A DNA stretch of 64,000 nt, from contig JAEWBY010000011.1 in the NCBI GenBank assembly GCA_023390905.1, positions 1 through 64,000 of the forward strand, read 5' to 3'. A program made the position numbers and the translations under genes. The stretch comes from Pseudomonadota bacterium. GTDB taxonomy: Bacteria > Pseudomonadota > Gammaproteobacteria > Xanthomonadales > Xanthomonadaceae. The notes under the pieces are model-generated. The model had not been told where the DNA came from. It did not search any database and saw nothing but the letters and a program-made list of their open reading frames with translations. Every line of letters starts with the position of its first letter. Positions within the stretch are counted from its first letter, which is position 1. Positions 17,384 through 25,165 of this stretch are shown here, piece after piece.

Positions 17384-18345
17384 GCGAGGCCCTCTCCGCC
17401 GTGATCCCGCTTCCGCACACGCATCCGGCCGACGCCCCCGCACCCGGGGCGAGGCGCGCGCGCGCCACCGCGGCCACCAGCGAACCGGCGTGGGCCAGGT
17501 GGCTGTTGATCCTCGGTGCGATCGCCTTCCTGCTCGCTTTCCTGTTGCTGCCGCTGCTGCTGGTGTTCGTCGAGGCATTGCGTGGCGGCTGGTCGGCATT
17601 CGTGGCCGCGATCGGTGAAGCCGACGCGCTCGCGGCGGTGAAGCTCACCCTGCTGGTGACCGGCATCGTGGTGCCGCTCAATCTGGTGTTCGGCATCGCC
17701 GCGGCGTGGGCGGTGAGCAAGCACGAGTTCCGTGGCAAGCGCGTGTTGATCAGCCTGATCGATCTTCCGTTCGCGGTATCACCGGTGGTGGCCGGATTGA
17801 TCTACGTGCTGATCTTCGGTGCCCAGGGTTGGGCGTGGCCACTGATCGATGAGGGCTGGACCGCCTCGCTGCCGCTGCTTGGCCACGTGCACCTGCAACT
17901 GCCGAAGATCATCTTCGCGCTGCCGGGCATCGTGCTGGCGACGATCTTCGTGACCTTCCCCTTCATCGCCCGCGAACTGATGCCGCTGATGGAGCAGCAG
18001 GGCACCGACGAGGAACTGGCCGCACTGAGCCTGGGCGCGAGCGGTTGGCAGATCTTCTGGCGGGTGACGCTGCCGAACATCCGCTGGGCGCTGCTGTACG
18101 GCGTGCTGCTGTGCAGTGCGCGCGCGATGGGCGAATTCGGTGCGGTGTCGGTGGTCTCCGGCCACATCCGCGGACGCACCAATACGCTGCCGCTGCACGT
18201 GGAAATCCTCTATAACGAATACGCCTACAGCGCCGCCTTCGCCGCGGCATCGCTGCTCGCGCTGTCAGCGCTGATCACGCTCGTGCTGAAGACCGCGCTC
18301 GAGTGGCGCCATGGCGATTCGCTCGCCGCCAATCATCGACATTGA
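17380..18345 (+). CDS. cysW: Sulfate ABC transporter permease CysW
   Basis: A 321-residue inner membrane permease. A long N-terminal hydrophilic extension (about 40 residues, Ala/Pro/His-rich) precedes the first membrane helix. Conserved segments include GKRVLISLIDLPFAVSPVVAGLIYVL and the EAA loop EELAALSLGASGWQIFWRVTLPNIRWALLYG. MGEFGAVSVVSGHIRGRTNTLPL is characteristic of CysW. The start overlaps the CysT stop. Confidence 0.95.
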   Translation: MSEALSAVIPLPHTHPADAPAPGARRARATAATSEPAWARWLLILGAIAFLLAFLLLPLLLVFVEALRGGWSAFVAAIGEADALAAVKLTLLVTGIVVPLNLVFGIAAAWAVSKHEFRGKRVLISLIDLPFAVSPVVAGLIYVLIFGAQGWAWPLIDEGWTASLPLLGHVHLQLPKIIFALPGIVLATIFVTFPFIARELMPLMEQQGTDEELAALSLGASGWQIFWRVTLPNIRWALLYGVLLCSARAMGEFGAVSVVSGHIRGRTNTLPLHVEILYNEYAYSAAFAAASLLALSALITLVLKTALEWRHGDSLAANHRH

Positions 18346-18352
18346 GGGCATC

Positions 18353-19399
18353 ATGAGCATCCGCATCGAACACCTGTCCAAGCGCTTCGGCGCCTTCAGT
18401 GCGCTGGAGGATGTGCGCCTGGACGTGCGCCAGGGCGAACTGCTCGCGCTGCTCGGGCCATCCGGTTCCGGCAAGACGACGCTGTTGCGCATCATCGCCG
18501 GACTGGAGCATGCCGACGGCGGGCAGGTGATCATCGACGGCGAAGACGCTTCACGCCTGAGCGTGCAGGCGCGGCGCGCGGGCTTCGTGTTCCAGCATTA
18601 CGCGCTGTTCCGGCACATGACCGTGCACGAGAACATCGCCTTCGGACTGCGCGTACGGCGTGGCGCGCAGCGCTGGCCCGATGCGCGCATCCGCGCGCGC
18701 GTGGAGGAACTGCTCGCGCTGGTGCAGCTCGACGGCCTCGGCCAGCGATATCCGGCGCAGCTCTCCGGCGGACAGCGCCAGCGCGTGGCATTGGCGCGCG
18801 CGCTGGCGATCGAACCGCGCGTGCTGCTGCTGGACGAACCCTTCGGCGCCCTGGATGCACAGGTCCGACGCGATCTTCGACGCTGGTTGCGTGAACTGCA
18901 TGATCGCACCGGGCTGACCACGCTGTTCGTCACCCATGATCAGGAAGAAGCGCTGGAACTGGCCGATCGCGTCGCCATCCTCAACCACGGCCGCGTGGAG
19001 CAGGTCGGCACGCCGGCCGAGGTGTATGACGCGCCGGCGTCGCCCTTCATCTATGCCTTCGTCGGCGAAGTGAACCGCCTGCCCGCGCACTGGGAACAGG
19101 GCGGACTGCACGCGCAGGGATTGCGTATCGCCAGTGCGGCGGACGGTCAGGGCAGGGCGGAGGTCTTCGTCCGGCCCGAAGATCTGCGCGTGGTCGACGG
19201 AACCGATCAGCCAGGATGGTGCGCCACCATCATCGGCCGCCAGCGCAACGGGCCGCGCCTGCGCCTGCGCGCCGCGCTGGACGGTTCGGATCAGGCTGTC
19301 GAAGTGGATCTGCCCGCGAGCGCGGAAGCACGCTATCCGGTGGGCCAGCCACTGCGCCTGGCGCCGGCGCGCGCGGGGTGGTTTGCGTTGTCGGGTTGA
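18353..19399 (+). CDS. cysA: Sulfate/thiosulfate import ATP-binding protein CysA
   Basis: A 348-residue ABC ATPase. Walker A is GPSGSGKTT (about 35-43), the Q-loop FVFQHYALF, the signature LSGGQRQRVALARAL, Walker B VLLLDEPFGALD and the switch His in FVTHDQEEAL. A C-terminal TOBE-like domain (VEVFVRPEDLRVVD-type region, about 255-348) is present. It energises the CysTW channel. ATG 18353 follows GAGGGCATC and gives the usual N-terminus MSIRIEHLSKRFGAF. It is the last gene of the operon; a heptamer array begins two bases after its stop. Confidence 0.95.
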   Translation: MSIRIEHLSKRFGAFSALEDVRLDVRQGELLALLGPSGSGKTTLLRIIAGLEHADGGQVIIDGEDASRLSVQARRAGFVFQHYALFRHMTVHENIAFGLRVRRGAQRWPDARIRARVEELLALVQLDGLGQRYPAQLSGGQRQRVALARALAIEPRVLLLDEPFGALDAQVRRDLRRWLRELHDRTGLTTLFVTHDQEEALELADRVAILNHGRVEQVGTPAEVYDAPASPFIYAFVGEVNRLPAHWEQGGLHAQGLRIASAADGQGRAEVFVRPEDLRVVDGTDQPGWCATIIGRQRNGPRLRLRAALDGSDQAVEVDLPASAEARYPVGQPLRLAPARAGWFALSG

Positions 19400-19400
19400 T

Positions 19401-19442
19401 GGAGTCGGAAATCGCAAATCGGGAATCGGGAATCCGAAGCCC
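19401..19442 (+). repeat. Heptamer repeat array A (six units)
   Basis: Six consecutive 7-bp units in perfect register, such as GAAATCG, CAAATCG, GGAATCG and GGAATCC, starting right after the cysA stop. Together with array B in reverse orientation it fills most of the 310-bp gap before the TorF porin gene. Confidence 0.85.
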
Positions 19443-19521
19443 GAGCCGGACCCTGAACTACTTTGAGACGAGCGGGAAGCGCATTGATTACGACCGGGCT
19501 CCACCGTAAGGGGATCATCGG

Positions 19522-19562
19522 TCTCCCGAACCCGTCTCCCGATTCCCGACTCCCGATCCCCT
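19522..19562 (-). repeat. Heptamer repeat array B (inverted relative to A)
   Basis: About six units read on the minus strand as CGGGAAT, CGGGAGT and CGGGAGA, with one unit shortened to six bases. It faces array A across 79 bp of unrelated sequence. Confidence 0.8.
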
Positions 19563-19586
19563 TGTCTCGGCCCGCTCCCCGAGCAC

Positions 19587-19615
19587 TTGACGCCCCGATT
19601 GGTGCGTCGCACTAT
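19587..19615 (+). promoter_or_regulatory. Probable sigma-70 promoter of the TorF porin
   Basis: TTGACG (19587-19592) and CACTAT (19610-19615) are 17 bp apart. The transcript would begin near 19622, followed by a short CGGTT/AACCG hairpin around an A-run and the leader of the porin gene. Confidence 0.55.
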
Positions 19616-19709
19616 CGTTGGGCGGTTAAAAAACCGTAAACCGTGACGTGGTCGGAGTGGGACCGGCCTGCTGCACATCGACCGATAGCCCCCCATCAGG
19701 AGAAACCGG

Positions 19710-20513
19710 ATGAAGCCCGTGAAGCTGTCCACCGCCCTCGCGGCGGCGTTGTTGTTGGCGGTCCCCTTTGGCGCGTTCGCACAGGACGCCGAACCCGAGG
19801 AAGAAGCGTCCTCGCCCATCACCTGGTCGCTTGCCGCCACCACCGATTACGTGTTCCGCGGCGTCTCGCAGACCGACGAAGGCCCGGCTTTCCAGGCCGG
19901 CCTGACCTACAACGCGCCGTTCGGCCTGTACGTGGGCGTGTGGGGGTCGAACGTCGATTTCGGCGATCCGGATCCGGAAGCCGGCGTTCGTGGCGTCGAT
20001 ACCGAACTGGATGCCTTCATCGGCTACAGCCACGATTTCAACGACAACTGGAACCTGGACGTCAGCGCGGTGCGCTACACCTACCACGGCGCGTCCGGCG
20101 GCGTGGACAGTGGCGACTACAACGAGTTCATCGCCAAGGTCACCTGGGCTGGTCCGGTGGAACTGTCCGGCCTGGTCGCCTACGCACCCGATTACGGCGC
20201 GCTCACTCCGAAGGCGAAGGAAAGCTACGCCAACCTGTCGGCCTCGTATGAACTTGGCGATTCCGGCTTCTCGATCGGCGCGGGCGTCGGTTACACCTCG
20301 GTCGATTACGGCCAGGAGTGGATTGAAGGCGAGCGTCTCGACTATGGCGTCAGCGATTATTTCGACGGCGCGGTGACGGTGAACAAGAGCTTTGGCCCGG
20401 CGACCGCGACGCTCGGCTACTACACGACCTTCGGCTCGGATGCCGATGCACTGAAAGATGAGAGCGGCATCTACGATGACCGCATCGCGTTGACGGTCAG
20501 CATCGGCAATTGA
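19710..20513 (+). CDS. TorF-family putative outer membrane porin
   Basis: A 267-residue outer membrane beta-barrel protein. The signal peptide ends LAVPFGAFA before QDAEPEEE. TTDYVFRGVSQTDEGPAFQAGL is the family signature found in proteobacterial TorF-type proteins, followed by alternating amphipathic strands (WNLDVSAVRYTY, GFSIGAGVGYTS) and a C-terminal strand DRIALTVSIGN. The function of the family is not settled; a porin-like role is assumed. AGGAG lies 7-8 bases before the ATG, and the gene has its own promoter and terminator. Confidence 0.88.
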   Translation: MKPVKLSTALAAALLLAVPFGAFAQDAEPEEEASSPITWSLAATTDYVFRGVSQTDEGPAFQAGLTYNAPFGLYVGVWGSNVDFGDPDPEAGVRGVDTELDAFIGYSHDFNDNWNLDVSAVRYTYHGASGGVDSGDYNEFIAKVTWAGPVELSGLVAYAPDYGALTPKAKESYANLSASYELGDSGFSIGAGVGYTSVDYGQEWIEGERLDYGVSDYFDGAVTVNKSFGPATATLGYYTTFGSDADALKDESGIYDDRIALTVSIGN

Positions 20514-20531
20514 TCGCCGGATGAGTCAGGG

Positions 20532-20558
20532 AAAGGCGCCGCAAGGCGCCTTTCTTCT
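20532..20558 (+). terminator. Terminator of the TorF porin gene
   Basis: A 9-bp perfect stem AAAGGCGCC / GGCGCCTTT with a GCAA tetraloop is followed by CTTCTT. It starts 19 bp after the stop codon and also lies downstream of the convergent YciI-like gene. Confidence 0.8.
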
Positions 20559-20604
20559 TGCGAAGGAGCGTGAACACCGGCGCGCGCGTGCGCGCTGGCA
20601 CTAC

Positions 20605-20937
20605 TCAGGATTGCGGGTCGAACTGGAAGACCCGCAGTTCCTGATCGCAACGGCAGGCCTTGGCGATGCGCGCGGCCCAGCCGATGGCGTCCTCACGCGT
20701 TGGCAGTTCGAACACGGCGAAGCCGCCATCGAGCGCCGGCACCCACGGATAGCCGCCTTCGGCCACTGTGCCCTCGGCCGACACGAGCACCGGCGGCACG
20801 CTTTCGTCGATGCCGCCGGCGAACACGTAGACGCCGGCCGCCTTGGCCTGTTCGATCACGGCGTGCGCATCACGCCCGGCGGCTTCGAGATCGGCGCCGC
20901 GCATGGCTGCGCTGGGGAACGAGATCAGGTATTTCAT
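20605..20937 (-). CDS. YciI-related (DGPF-type) protein
   Basis: A 110-residue protein of the YCII superfamily with a ferredoxin-like fold. It begins MKYLISFPSAAM; a conserved central segment AGVYVFAGGIDESVPPVLVS and the C-terminal ELPTREDAIGWAARIAKACRCDQELRVFQF fit the family pattern. These small proteins are often paired with sigma factors or stand alone; no sigma gene is adjacent here. GGAGGAC lies 5 bases upstream of the start. The biochemical role is unknown. Confidence 0.8.
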   Translation of the reverse strand: MKYLISFPSAAMRGADLEAAGRDAHAVIEQAKAAGVYVFAGGIDESVPPVLVSAEGTVAEGGYPWVPALDGGFAVFELPTREDAIGWAARIAKACRCDQELRVFQFDPQS

Positions 20938-20988
20938 GATGTCCTCCGTGCAGCGCGCATGCCTTGGATGATCAGGACAATGCGCTGA

Positions 20989-22023
20989 TTACACCCAGCT
21001 CAGCACGACCTTTCCGGCCTTGCCCTGTTCCATCAGATCGAAACCTTTCTGGAAGTCATCGATGGGCAGTTGATGGGTGAGCACCTTGCCGAGCGGGAAG
21101 CCGCTGAGCACGAGCTGGGTCATCTTGTACCAGGTCTCGTACATGCGGCGGCCGTAGATGCCCTGCACGGTGAGGCCCTTGAAGATGATGCGATCCCAGT
21201 CCACGCCGGCGCCCTTGGGCAGGATGCCGAGCAGCGCGATCTTGCCGCCGTGGTACATGCAGTCGAGCATGTCGTTGAACGCACGCGGATTGCCGCTCAT
21301 CTCCAGGCCGACGTCGAAGCCTTCCATGTGCAGGTCGGCCATCACGTCCTTGAGCGAGGTGTTGGATACGTTGACCACGCGCGTGGCGCCCATGTCCGCG
21401 GCGAGCTTGAGGCGGAAATCGTTGACGTCGGTGACCACCACGTTGCGCGCGCCGATGTGCTTGCAGATGCCGGCGGCGATGATGCCGATCGGGCCAGCGC
21501 CGGTGATCAGCACGTCTTCGCCCACCACGTCGAACTCCAGCGCGCAGTGCGCCGCATTGCCGTAAGGATCGAAGAAGGCGGCCAGTTCGCTCGGGATCTG
21601 GTCCGGAATCGGCCACAGGTTGCTGGCCGGCATGACCATGTATTCGGCGAACGCGCCGTCACGGTTCACGCCGATGCCGACCGTGTTCGGGCACAGGTGC
21701 GGGCGGCCGCCCCGGCAATTGCGGCAATGGCCGCAGACGATGTGGCCTTCGGCCGAGACCCGCTGGCCGACGGTGTAACCGGTGACGCCCGGGCCGATCT
21801 GGGCGATGCGGCCGACGAATTCGTGGCCGATCACCAGACCTGGCCGGATGGTGCGCTGGCTCCACTCGTCCCACAGATAGATGTGCAGATCGGTGCCGCA
21901 GATCGCGGTCTTTTCCAGCTTGATCAGCACTTCGTTCGGACCCGGTTGCGGCACCGGCACCTCTTCCAGCCAGATGCCCTTGGCGGCTTCGCGCTTCACC
22001 AGCGCTTTCATGGTTTGCGTCAT
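20989..22023 (-). CDS. tdh: L-threonine 3-dehydrogenase
   Basis: A 344-residue zinc medium-chain dehydrogenase that oxidises L-threonine to 2-amino-3-ketobutyrate with NAD. The catalytic zinc site is in KTAICGTDLHIYLWDEWSQ and IGHEFVG; the structural zinc site is CGHCRNCRGGRPHLC. The Rossmann motif GAGPIGIIAAGICKHIGA follows. The start may be ATG 22023 or ATG 22011 (MKALVKREAAKG), the latter matching E. coli length. It lies 51 bp downstream-strand from the YciI gene and 7 kb from kbl, which catalyses the next step. Confidence 0.95.
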   Translation of the reverse strand: MTQTMKALVKREAAKGIWLEEVPVPQPGPNEVLIKLEKTAICGTDLHIYLWDEWSQRTIRPGLVIGHEFVGRIAQIGPGVTGYTVGQRVSAEGHIVCGHCRNCRGGRPHLCPNTVGIGVNRDGAFAEYMVMPASNLWPIPDQIPSELAAFFDPYGNAAHCALEFDVVGEDVLITGAGPIGIIAAGICKHIGARNVVVTDVNDFRLKLAADMGATRVVNVSNTSLKDVMADLHMEGFDVGLEMSGNPRAFNDMLDCMYHGGKIALLGILPKGAGVDWDRIIFKGLTVQGIYGRRMYETWYKMTQLVLSGFPLGKVLTHQLPIDDFQKGFDLMEQGKAGKVVLSWV

Positions 22024-22189
22024 CGGTGTTCCGGGCCGTACGGATGAGGGCGCGGATTATACGCCGCCGCCCCGGACCGTATGGTCGCGGCTGCGCCCGC
22101 CAGCACCGTTTCCCTAGGCCGAAAGTCATGGTCGGGCCGGCCGGACCGCCCCGGTACAATCGGGGACTTTCCATCTCGGGGATCACCGA

Positions 22190-24361
22190 ATGCGCCTGAA
22201 CCTGCTTGCCGTTTCTCTTGCCGTGGCCGCGCTTGCGCCGGCCAGCCTCGCCTTCGCCGGCGAAGGCATGTGGGTGCCGCAGCAACTGCCCGAAATCGCC
22301 GGCCCGCTGAAGAAGGCCGGCCTGAAGCTGACGCCCGAGCAGCTCGCCGACCTGACCGGCGACCCGATGGGCGCCGTGGTCGCGCTCGGCGGCTGCACCG
22401 CCAGTTTCGTCTCCCCGCAGGGCCTGGTGGTCACCAATCACCATTGCGCCTATGGCGCGATCCAGCTCAACTCGACCGCCGAAAAGAACCTCATCAAGGA
22501 CGGCTTCAACGCCGCGACCCTGGCCGATGAACCCAGCGCCGGTCCGAACGCGCGCATCTATGTGCTTGACGACATCAAGGACGTGACCGCCGAAGCACGC
22601 GCGGCCATCGCCGGCGCCGGCAATGACCCGCTCGCCCGCACCAAGGCGCTCGATGGCTTCGAGAAGAAGCTGATCGCCGACTGCGAAGCCGAAGCCGGTT
22701 TCCGCTGCCGTCTCTACAGCTTCTCCGGCGGCAACACCTATCGGCTGTTCAAGAACCTGGAGATCAAGGACGTGCGCCTGGCCTATGCGCCTCCGGGCAG
22801 CGTCGGCAAGTTCGGCGGCGACATCGACAACTGGATGTGGCCGCGCCACACCGGCGACTTCTCGTTCTACCGCGCCTACGTCGGCAAGGACGGCAAGCCC
22901 GCCGCGTACTCGAAGGACAATGTGCCGTACCAGCCCAAGCATTGGCTGAAGTTCGCCGACCAGCCGCTGGGCGCGGGCGACTTCGTGATGGTGGCCGGCT
23001 ATCCCGGCTCGACCAACCGCTACGCGCTGGCGACCGAATTCGACAATACCGCCAGCTGGACCTATCCGACCGTGGCGCGCCATTACAAGGCGCTGATCGC
23101 GATGGTCGAAGCGGCCGGCAAGACCAATCCGGACATCGCGGTGAAGTACGCCAGCAGCATGGCCGGCTGGAACAACACCAGCAAGAATTTCGAAGGCCAG
23201 CTCGAAGGCTTCAAGCGCATCGACGCCGCCGGCCAGAAACATGCCGAGGAAACCGCCGTGCTGAACTGGCTCAAGGGCCAGGGCGCCAAGGGCAAGGCCG
23301 CGCTCGATGCGCACGCCAGGCTGGTGGCGCTGAGCGATCAGGCCAGGACCACGCGTGACCGCGATCTGATCGTGGGCCAGTTCGGCAACAGCGGCGTGAT
23401 CGGCGTGGCGAACACGCTCTACCGCCTGTCGATCGAGAACGAAAAGCCGAACGCCGAACGCGAGCAGGGCTACCAGGAACGCGATCTGCCCGCGATCGAA
23501 GGCGCGATGAAGCAGATGGAACGCCGTTACGTGCCGGAGATGGATCGCCAGATCCAGCAGTACTGGCTCAACGAGTACATCAAGCTGCCGGCCTCGCAGC
23601 GCGTGGCGGCCGTGGACGCCTGGTTGGGCGGCAATGACGCGGCGGCGATCAATCGCGCGCTCGACAAGCTGGCCGCGACCCGGCTGGGCAGCACCGAAGA
23701 ACGCCTGAAGTGGCTCAAGGCCGATCGCAAGGCATTCGAGGGCAGCAATGATCCGGCGATCCAGTACGCGGTCGCGGTGATGCCGACGATGCTCAAGCTG
23801 GAACAGGAGCGCAAGACCCGCACCGGCGAGTCGCTCGTCGCGCGTCCGACCTACCTTCAGGCGCTGGCTGATTACAAGAAGAGCCAGGGCGAGTTCGTCT
23901 ATCCGGACGCCAATCTGTCCCTGCGCATCACCTTCGGCAACGTGATGGGTTACGAGCCGAAGGATGGCGTGGCTTACACGCCGTTCACCACGCTCGAAGG
24001 CGTGGTCGCCAAGGAGACCGGACAGGATCCGTTCGATTCTCCGAAGGCGCTGCTCGATGCGGTCAAGGCCAAGCGCTACGGCGGACTGGAAGACAAGCGC
24101 ATCGGCTCGGTGCCGGTGAACTATCTGTCGGATCTGGACATCACCGGCGGCAACTCGGGTTCACCGGTGCTCGATGCGCACGGCAAGCTGGTCGGCCTGG
24201 CCTTCGACGGCAACTGGGAATCGGTGAGCAGCAACTGGGTGTTCGATCCGAAGATGACCCGCATGATCGCGGTGGACGGCCGCTACCTGCGCTGGATCAT
24301 GCAGGAGGTCTATCCGGCCCCGCAGTTGCTGAAGGAAATGAACGTGCCGGCCGCCAAGTAA
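22190..24361 (+). CDS. S46 family dipeptidyl-peptidase (DAP BII / DPP7-like)
   Basis: A 723-residue secreted serine exopeptidase. The signal peptide ends PASLAFA before GEGMW. The catalytic triad can be placed by an offset of one from Pseudoxanthomonas DAP BII: His85 in TNHHC, Asp223 in RHTGDF and Ser656 in GGNSGSP. A Gly at 674 (FDGNWE) matches the specificity position that in DPP7-type enzymes accepts hydrophobic or small P1 residues, whereas DPP11 has Arg. The chymotrypsin-like fold is split by a long helical insertion (about 280-570). It likely releases dipeptides from peptides in the periplasm for nutrition. TACAAT at 22155-22160 may be its -10 element. Confidence 0.93.
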   Translation: MRLNLLAVSLAVAALAPASLAFAGEGMWVPQQLPEIAGPLKKAGLKLTPEQLADLTGDPMGAVVALGGCTASFVSPQGLVVTNHHCAYGAIQLNSTAEKNLIKDGFNAATLADEPSAGPNARIYVLDDIKDVTAEARAAIAGAGNDPLARTKALDGFEKKLIADCEAEAGFRCRLYSFSGGNTYRLFKNLEIKDVRLAYAPPGSVGKFGGDIDNWMWPRHTGDFSFYRAYVGKDGKPAAYSKDNVPYQPKHWLKFADQPLGAGDFVMVAGYPGSTNRYALATEFDNTASWTYPTVARHYKALIAMVEAAGKTNPDIAVKYASSMAGWNNTSKNFEGQLEGFKRIDAAGQKHAEETAVLNWLKGQGAKGKAALDAHARLVALSDQARTTRDRDLIVGQFGNSGVIGVANTLYRLSIENEKPNAEREQGYQERDLPAIEGAMKQMERRYVPEMDRQIQQYWLNEYIKLPASQRVAAVDAWLGGNDAAAINRALDKLAATRLGSTEERLKWLKADRKAFEGSNDPAIQYAVAVMPTMLKLEQERKTRTGESLVARPTYLQALADYKKSQGEFVYPDANLSLRITFGNVMGYEPKDGVAYTPFTTLEGVVAKETGQDPFDSPKALLDAVKAKRYGGLEDKRIGSVPVNYLSDLDITGGNSGSPVLDAHGKLVGLAFDGNWESVSSNWVFDPKMTRMIAVDGRYLRWIMQEVYPAPQLLKEMNVPAAK

Positions 24362-24379
24362 AAGCGGCGGTACGACAAT

Positions 24380-24444
24380 GGTCTGCCTTCCGCACGGAAG
24401 GCGGACCGCACGACGGGAGCGGTATGATCCGCTCCCGTTGTCGT
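24380..24444. repeat. Two tandem hairpins
   Basis: Hairpin 1 (24380-24407) pairs GGTCTGCCTTCC with GGAAGGCGGACC, with one G-U pair and a GCAC loop. Hairpin 2 (24415-24436) pairs GGGAGCGG with CCGCTCCC around the loop TATGAT, with a further ACGAC/GTCGT pairing outside it. There is no T-tract. The TATGAT loop could also be a -10 element for the histidine phosphatase gene. Confidence 0.55.
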
Positions 24445-24483
24445 TTGCGGACAACGTTCCTCCCCCAATCGGATCACTCACGC

Positions 24484-25128
24484 ATGCGCATCCTGCTCGC
24501 ACGCCACGGCGAAACCCCGTGGAACGCCGAAGGCCGTTACCAGGGCCAGATCGACATTCCGCTGTCGCCGATCGGCGAAGGACAGGCGCGCGCGCTCGGC
24601 GAACGCCTGCGCAACGAACCGATCACGCGTGCGGTCGCGTCACCGCTGACCCGCGCGGCGACCACCGCGCGTTTCGCGCTCGGCGAGAATCGCGCGCGGA
24701 TGCTCACCACCGACATCGATTTGCAGGAAATCGCGCACGGAGAATGGGAAGGGCTGCTCGCCAGCGAAATCCTCGAAAAGGATCCGGCGCGCCTGGCGGC
24801 CTGGCGCGATGAACCGGACACCGTGCTGATGCCGGGCGGCGAATCGCTGCGGCAGGTGCTCGATCGTTCCTGGCGCGCACTCGCGCGCGCGGCCGAAGGC
24901 CTGGGTGATTACGACACGCTGCTGGTGGTCGCACACGATGCCGTCAATCGCGTGATCCTGTGCCGTGTGCTCGGCCTGCCGATTGCGCGCCTGTGGACGT
25001 TCCGCCAGGCGCCGACCACGCTCAACCTGCTCGAAGGTCCGGATGTGGAACGGCTGGAAGTCGTGCGCCTCAACGACTGCGCCCACCACACGCCGTTCTT
25101 CGGCGAAGCCAAGCATCGCGCGCTGTAA
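24484..25128 (+). CDS. Histidine phosphatase family protein (phosphoglycerate mutase-like)
   Basis: A 214-residue branch-1 histidine phosphatase. The phosphohistidine motif is LARHGETPWN at residues 5-14. Conserved arginine and glutamate positions appear in SPLTRAATTARF and EIAHGEWEG, and the second catalytic His in VVAHDAVNRV. Relatives include CobC, GpmB and SixA-like phosphatases; none of cobalamin, glycolysis or phosphorelay context lies here, so the substrate is undetermined. ATG 24484 gives MRILLARHGE, the usual N-terminus. It precedes folC by 37 bp and may be co-transcribed. Confidence 0.88.
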   Translation: MRILLARHGETPWNAEGRYQGQIDIPLSPIGEGQARALGERLRNEPITRAVASPLTRAATTARFALGENRARMLTTDIDLQEIAHGEWEGLLASEILEKDPARLAAWRDEPDTVLMPGGESLRQVLDRSWRALARAAEGLGDYDTLLVVAHDAVNRVILCRVLGLPIARLWTFRQAPTTLNLLEGPDVERLEVVRLNDCAHHTPFFGEAKHRAL

Positions 25129-25165
25129 TCCCGCAGGATCATCTCCGCACTCCCGACTGTTCCGC

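Noticed and set aside
19401..19562. CRISPR array
   Set aside because: The units are 7 bp, directly adjacent and degenerate, with no spacers of 30 bp and no cas genes.
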